From the NCBI RefSeq assembly GCF_010726085.1, contig NZ_AP022560.1, forward strand, positions 1,612,001 through 1,676,000: DNA of 64,000 bases. The letters are read 5' to 3'. Positions 59,867-64,000 of this stretch are shown here, in pieces. The notes under the pieces are model-generated. The model did no database searches. It was not told the origin of the DNA and saw only the letters and a list, made by a program, of their open reading frames with translations. Made by a program: the position numbers and the translations under genes. The DNA is from Mycolicibacterium moriokaense (lineage in GTDB: Bacteria > Actinomycetota > Actinomycetes > Mycobacteriales > Mycobacteriaceae). Positions within the stretch are counted from its first letter, which is position 1. Each line of letters starts with the position of its first letter.

Positions 59867-60664
59867 CTACGAACTCGCGGTCGTGTAAATGCCCCCGTCG
59901 ACCGGGATGATCGCGCCGGTGACGTACGCCCCGGCACGGCTGGTCAGATACACCGCGATGCCGGCCATGTCGTCGTCCCGGCCGATGCGCCGCAGCGGGG
60001 CCGAGGCCGCGATCGCGTCGCCGAACTCCTCCAGCGTCGCCGCCATCATCTTCGACGGGAAAGGCCCTGGCGCAACGGCATTGACAGTGATGTGCTGCGG
60101 CCCCAGCTCGCGCGCCAACACCCGGGTCAGCTGGTGCACCGCGGCCTTGCTGCTGGCGTAGGAGTACGTCGGCATCGGGCTGACCCGAAGGCCGTCGATG
60201 CTGCCGATGTTGATGATCCGCGCCGGGTCGTCGGCGGTGGCGACGACGCGCAGCGCGGGCAGCAAGGCCTGAACCATCCAAAACGGCGACTTCACGTTGA
60301 GGTCCAGCACCTTGTCCCACGCCGAGTCCGGGAACGACTCCAGCGGCGCACCCCACGTCGCACCCGCGTTGTTGACCAGGATGTGCAGGTCGCCGCCGCC
60401 GGTGACCTCCTCGGCGAGCCGTGTGCATTCCTCATGCCGGGACAAGTCGGCCGGGATCGCGGTGACGTCGCCGAAGGCCGACAGGTGTGTGCGCGCTTCC
60501 TCACACGCGTCCGCCTTACGCGAGCTGATCACCACCTGGGCGCCGGCCTGCAGCAACCCGCGGGCCATCATCAGGCCGATCCCTCGCGTGCCGCCCGTCA
60601 CCAGGGCCCGCTTACCGGTCAGATCGAACAGCTGGGCATGGGTACTGAACTGGGTGTCGGTCAT
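59867..60664 (-). CDS. SDR family oxidoreductase
   Basis: 265 aa classical SDR. Cofactor loop VTGGTRGIGLMMARGLL, NNAGATWGAPLESF, catalytic Ser in INIGSIDGLRVS and YSYASSKAAVHQLTRVLA, and C-terminal YVTGAIIPVDGGIYTT. Probable NADPH preference from ISSRKADACEEA after the second strand. ATG 60664 begins MTDTQFSTHAQLFDLTGKRALV. It shares an operon with the polymerase-domain gene (2 bp gap), without an obvious functional link. Confidence 0.88.
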   Translation of the reverse strand: MTDTQFSTHAQLFDLTGKRALVTGGTRGIGLMMARGLLQAGAQVVISSRKADACEEARTHLSAFGDVTAIPADLSRHEECTRLAEEVTGGGDLHILVNNAGATWGAPLESFPDSAWDKVLDLNVKSPFWMVQALLPALRVVATADDPARIINIGSIDGLRVSPMPTYSYASSKAAVHQLTRVLARELGPQHITVNAVAPGPFPSKMMAATLEEFGDAIAASAPLRRIGRDDDMAGIAVYLTSRAGAYVTGAIIPVDGGIYTTASS

Positions 60665-60728
60665 TCTCGAATAGTGCCCTATCGGTCTCGCGCCGCGTTC
60701 CTTGCTCGCCGCGTCCGACACGCCGTAG

Positions 60729-61735
<1,007 letters not shown>

Positions 61736-61736
<1 letters not shown>

Positions 61737-62554
61737 TGCGGACACCACTTTCGAAGGACACGCAGCTGTGCATTTCGCTGTCCGGTAGGCCGAGCAACAT
61801 AGGCACCCGATTTCACAACTACCTGTACGACGTGCTCGGTCTGGACTTCATCTACAAGGCTTTCACGACAACGGATATCGCCGCCGCGATCGGTGGCGTG
61901 CGAGCGCTCGGCATTCGTGGCTGCTCGGTGTCGATGCCGTTCAAACAGGACGTCATCGAACTCGTCGACGAGGTCGAGCAGTCCGCACGGGCCATCCACG
62001 CCGTGAACACGATCGTCAACGACGACGGACGTCTCACCGCATCGAACACCGACTACCTTGCCGTCCAGCGCCTGATCGCCGAGCACGGCCTGCAGCCGAC
62101 ACAGTCGGTACTGCTGCGGGGTAGCGGAGGTATGGCCAACGCCGTCGCTGCGGCTTTCCGGGACAACGGCTTTGAGCACGGGACGGTGATTGCGCGCAAT
62201 CGCGAGACCGGACAGGCGCTGGCACAACGGCTCGGCTACGAGTACGCGTCCGACGTCGGCACGAGGACGGCCGACGTGCTCGTGAACATCACGCCGATCG
62301 GAATGGCGGGCGGCGCCGAGGAGAACGACCTGGCATTCGAGGAGGGCATAATCGCCGAGGCGCTCACGGTTTTCGACGTCGTCGCGATGCCATCCGAGAC
62401 ACCGTTGATCACTGCCGCACGTGCGGCCGGCACCGCCGTCATCACCGGGGCCGAGGTGATCGCGCTGCAGGCGGCCGAACAGTTCGAGCGCTACACGGGC
62501 GTGCGGCCCAGCGCCGAACAGATCGCCGCGGCATCCGCGGTATCGCGCGCCTAG
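61736..62554 (+). CDS. Shikimate 5-dehydrogenase family protein
   Basis: 272 aa. Substrate-binding N-terminal domain with CISLSGRPSNIGTRFHNYLY (the SxS position), SVSMPFKQDVIEL (catalytic Lys) and ASNTDYLAVQRL (catalytic Asp). The Rossmann domain has LLRGSGGMANAVAAAF and ARNRETGQALAQ, and the C-terminal AEVIALQAAEQFERYTG has the conserved Gln. It differs from canonical AroE (FHN replaces the usual HN context), so it may act on quinate or a related compound. ATG 61736 overlaps the acetyltransferase stop by one base, so it is translationally coupled. Confidence 0.82.
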
Positions 62555-62582
62555 ACCTAGACCGCCTGCACCGCGTCAGTTC

Positions 62583-63296
62583 TCAGGGCGTGATCACCGT
62601 CTCGTCGTCGATGACCGACGTCGCATCCATGAGAGCGCCCATCTGATCTTCGAGACCGTCGGCATTGAGTTGCAGGACATACAGCCCGTCCTGGCCTGGG
62701 ATCACGACGGTCTTCTGGGCGATGGCACGCAGCTTGCCGTCCTTCTTGTAGGTGCCGCCGATCTGCACTGCCTCGAAACCACTGAGCTCGTCCGAGACTC
62801 CTTCGTTGCCGCCCTCGTATCCGGGCAGATTCTTGAGCTCGCCGGGCGCGAACTCCAGGATCTTGGCGGGATCCACGTTGCCGGTCAGCTTGGAGACGAT
62901 CGCGATGACGGACGGCGGATCCGCTGCGAACGCAGGGTCAGTGGAAACGATTGCGCCGTAAGCCCAATCCGGGGCGCGGTTTCCGGCGTCCTCCCATCCC
63001 GGCGGGGTGGGCAGGTCGATCGTGGGAGAGCCGGGATCGCCGCGCTTGACCGGAGTCTCGACGATGCCGTTGTCCTTGATGTAGTCGACGATCGTGTAGT
63101 TCGGTCCCGCGGCCTGCGCCGACGTGGTGGGCGCTTTCGAAGTGGTCTCGGTCGTCGTGGAGGTCGTTGTTTCCTCGCTGGAGGTGGTCTTCGACTCCGA
63201 CGGCTCACTCTTGGTGTCGGATCCGCAACCGGCCAAGCCCAGGCCGAGCGCGACTGCTGCGATGGCGACGACACCGGCCCTCATTGACTTACTCAT
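62583..63296 (-). CDS. lpqT: LpqN/LpqT family lipoprotein
   Basis: 237 aa. Lipoprotein signal with lipobox LAGCGSD (Cys about residue 24), then a Ser/Thr/Glu-rich linker (TTSSEETTTSTTTETTSK), followed by the LpqN-type domain (YTIVDYIKDNGIVETPVKRG, PPGWEDAGNRAPDWAYGAIV, LPGYEGGNEGVSDELSGFEAVQIGGTY). LpqN family proteins bind periplasmic targets in cell-envelope and host-interaction roles. Closest remembered match is LpqT (Rv1016c). Confidence 0.88.
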   Translation of the reverse strand: MSKSMRAGVVAIAAVALGLGLAGCGSDTKSEPSESKTTSSEETTTSTTTETTSKAPTTSAQAAGPNYTIVDYIKDNGIVETPVKRGDPGSPTIDLPTPPGWEDAGNRAPDWAYGAIVSTDPAFAADPPSVIAIVSKLTGNVDPAKILEFAPGELKNLPGYEGGNEGVSDELSGFEAVQIGGTYKKDGKLRAIAQKTVVIPGQDGLYVLQLNADGLEDQMGALMDATSVIDDETVITP

Positions 63297-63468
63297 TCGC
63301 TCTCCTTTGCAGAATCTCGCCGTAGCCTACGGTCGGGCCCTCGATAGCGCTACGACCAAATTTGCTCTACAGTTGCAAAAAGTTTGCTGGCTCGGGCAGA
63401 CTTTTGGGAACAAGCGGCGTGAGGGCGCGCGAACCGCGGGCATATACCGCGGTAAAGGGGGTCGGGAA

Positions 63469-64000
63469 ATGCGGGGGATGGTTCGTTCGCTGGGCGGGGT
63501 CGGTCTGGCGTTGCTGAGCGTTGTCGGGTTGGCAGTGGCATGGACCGCCACCACCATCGTTCAGCTGACGGCGACCGCGCTCATCATGGGCGGCACTGGT
63601 CACCCGCTGAGCACTCCGCCGGATCCACTGACCTACATCAACCCGTACATGTCCAACGCGGTCACCGGGTTCATCAACCCTGCGTCTGCGGCGCCGACCG
63701 GCACCGGGGGCGAACCGATCGACGGGGTGGGCGACAACGAGGATCGCTACGCGATCATCACGCCCGAGCAGTTCTTCCCGGTGGCCGGCTCGACGACCTT
63801 CGATCGGTCCGTCGCCGCCGGCCTGGCGAACTTGAGCAGATGCATTCGCGGGGCCAGCGACTGCGCCTACAACACGAGTGTCCCGGGCGCGCCCGCGGAT
63901 GTGCCGGCCGCCGAAGACGAGTTCGTCGTCTTCGGCTACTCGCAGAGCGCGGTGATCGCGTCTCTGCTCAAGAGGGACATGATCGAGGACCCCGAGGACT
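63469..64000 (+). CDS. PE-PPE domain serine hydrolase (partial, runs off the window)
   Basis: The first 177 codons of an open frame from ATG 63469, with AAAGGGGG 7 nt upstream. A signal anchor (about residues 8-30, SLGGVGLALLSVVGLAVAW) is followed by TALIMGGTGHPLSTPPDPL and PEQFFPVAGSTTFD. FGYSQSAVIASLLKRDM has the GxSxS nucleophile elbow of the PE-PPE alpha/beta hydrolase domain. In M. tuberculosis this domain follows PE or PPE modules; here it has its own signal and no PE module. Probably a secreted esterase or cutinase-like enzyme. ATG 63478 is an alternative start. Confidence 0.82.
   Translation, partial: MRGMVRSLGGVGLALLSVVGLAVAWTATTIVQLTATALIMGGTGHPLSTPPDPLTYINPYMSNAVTGFINPASAAPTGTGGEPIDGVGDNEDRYAIITPEQFFPVAGSTTFDRSVAAGLANLSRCIRGASDCAYNTSVPGAPADVPAAEDEFVVFGYSQSAVIASLLKRDMIEDPED

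Overview
The window is high-GC actinobacterial chromosome and looks like a fast-growing Mycobacterium (Mycolicibacterium group). It carries a tRNA-Ala(CGC), leaderless-type -10 boxes (TANNNT about 7 nt before the start codon), many GTG and TTG starts, an MspA-type porin, MPT63, LpqT and PE-PPE family proteins. From memory, its backbone follows Mycobacterium tuberculosis Rv0945 to Rv0998: SDR, pgi, chorismate mutase, uvrD1, M23 peptidase, sucCD, LLM oxidoreductase, Rv0954, perM, purNH, MoxR/VWA pair, DUF1707, echA7-fadE12-accA2-accD2-fadE13-AtuA, rpmF, mprAB-pepD-moaB2, mscL, ruc, 5-FTHF cyclo-ligase, galU-moeA1-rimJ-Rv0996, tRNA-Ala, cAMP-dependent acetyltransferase. Orthology statements rest on remembered sequences, not on a search.

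Layout. 1-9.5 kb: start of a secreted chorismate mutase, an SDR, a small secreted protein, pgi, a succinate-semialdehyde dehydrogenase-like gene, an OafA-type acyltransferase, the intracellular chorismate mutase and uvrD1. 9.5-16.1 kb: a membrane protein and M23 peptidase pair, sucCD, and a convergent thiolase-like/LLM oxidoreductase pair with KstR-type operators upstream of both. 16.4-23 kb: a coupled GT2/GT39/GH8 polysaccharide locus followed by an SfnG-type monooxygenase. 23-31 kb: Rv0954-like gene, perM, purNH, MoxR/VWA. 31-41.5 kb: envelope genes, a deleted NmrA-like gene, and a six-gene acyl-CoA carboxylase operon with overlapping stops and starts. 41.7-48 kb: rpmF, mprAB-pepD-moaB2, a small conserved-looking ORF, an MspA-type porin and mscL. 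48-56 kb: SAF protein, ruc with a CIRCE operator, an HTTM pair, folate salvage, galU and a Glp/GlpR-like division module. 56-64 kb: tRNA-Ala, MPT63, FAD monooxygenase, crotonase, LigD-type polymerase domain, SDR, protein acetyltransferase/shikimate dehydrogenase, LpqT and a PE-PPE hydrolase running off the end.

Regulation stands out. The intracellular chorismate mutase is preceded by a 19-codon ORF containing Phe-Phe-Tyr and then an intrinsic-terminator hairpin, the layout of a ribosome-mediated attenuator. An MprA-box-like tandem repeat lies before mprA, and a second lies in the porin leader. A CIRCE element precedes ruc, and a triple GTNAC repeat of MtrA type precedes glpR. Several stop codons are followed at once by fixed-length palindromes: four of 53 bp and two of 60 bp.

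The genes cluster around cell-envelope building and stress (pgi, galU, GT2/GT39/GH8, porin, MprAB-PepD, MscL, PerM, Glp/GlpR, M23 peptidase), acyl-CoA and sterol-linked catabolism, and central metabolism (sucCD, purNH). No insertion sequence, prophage, CRISPR array or rRNA was seen.
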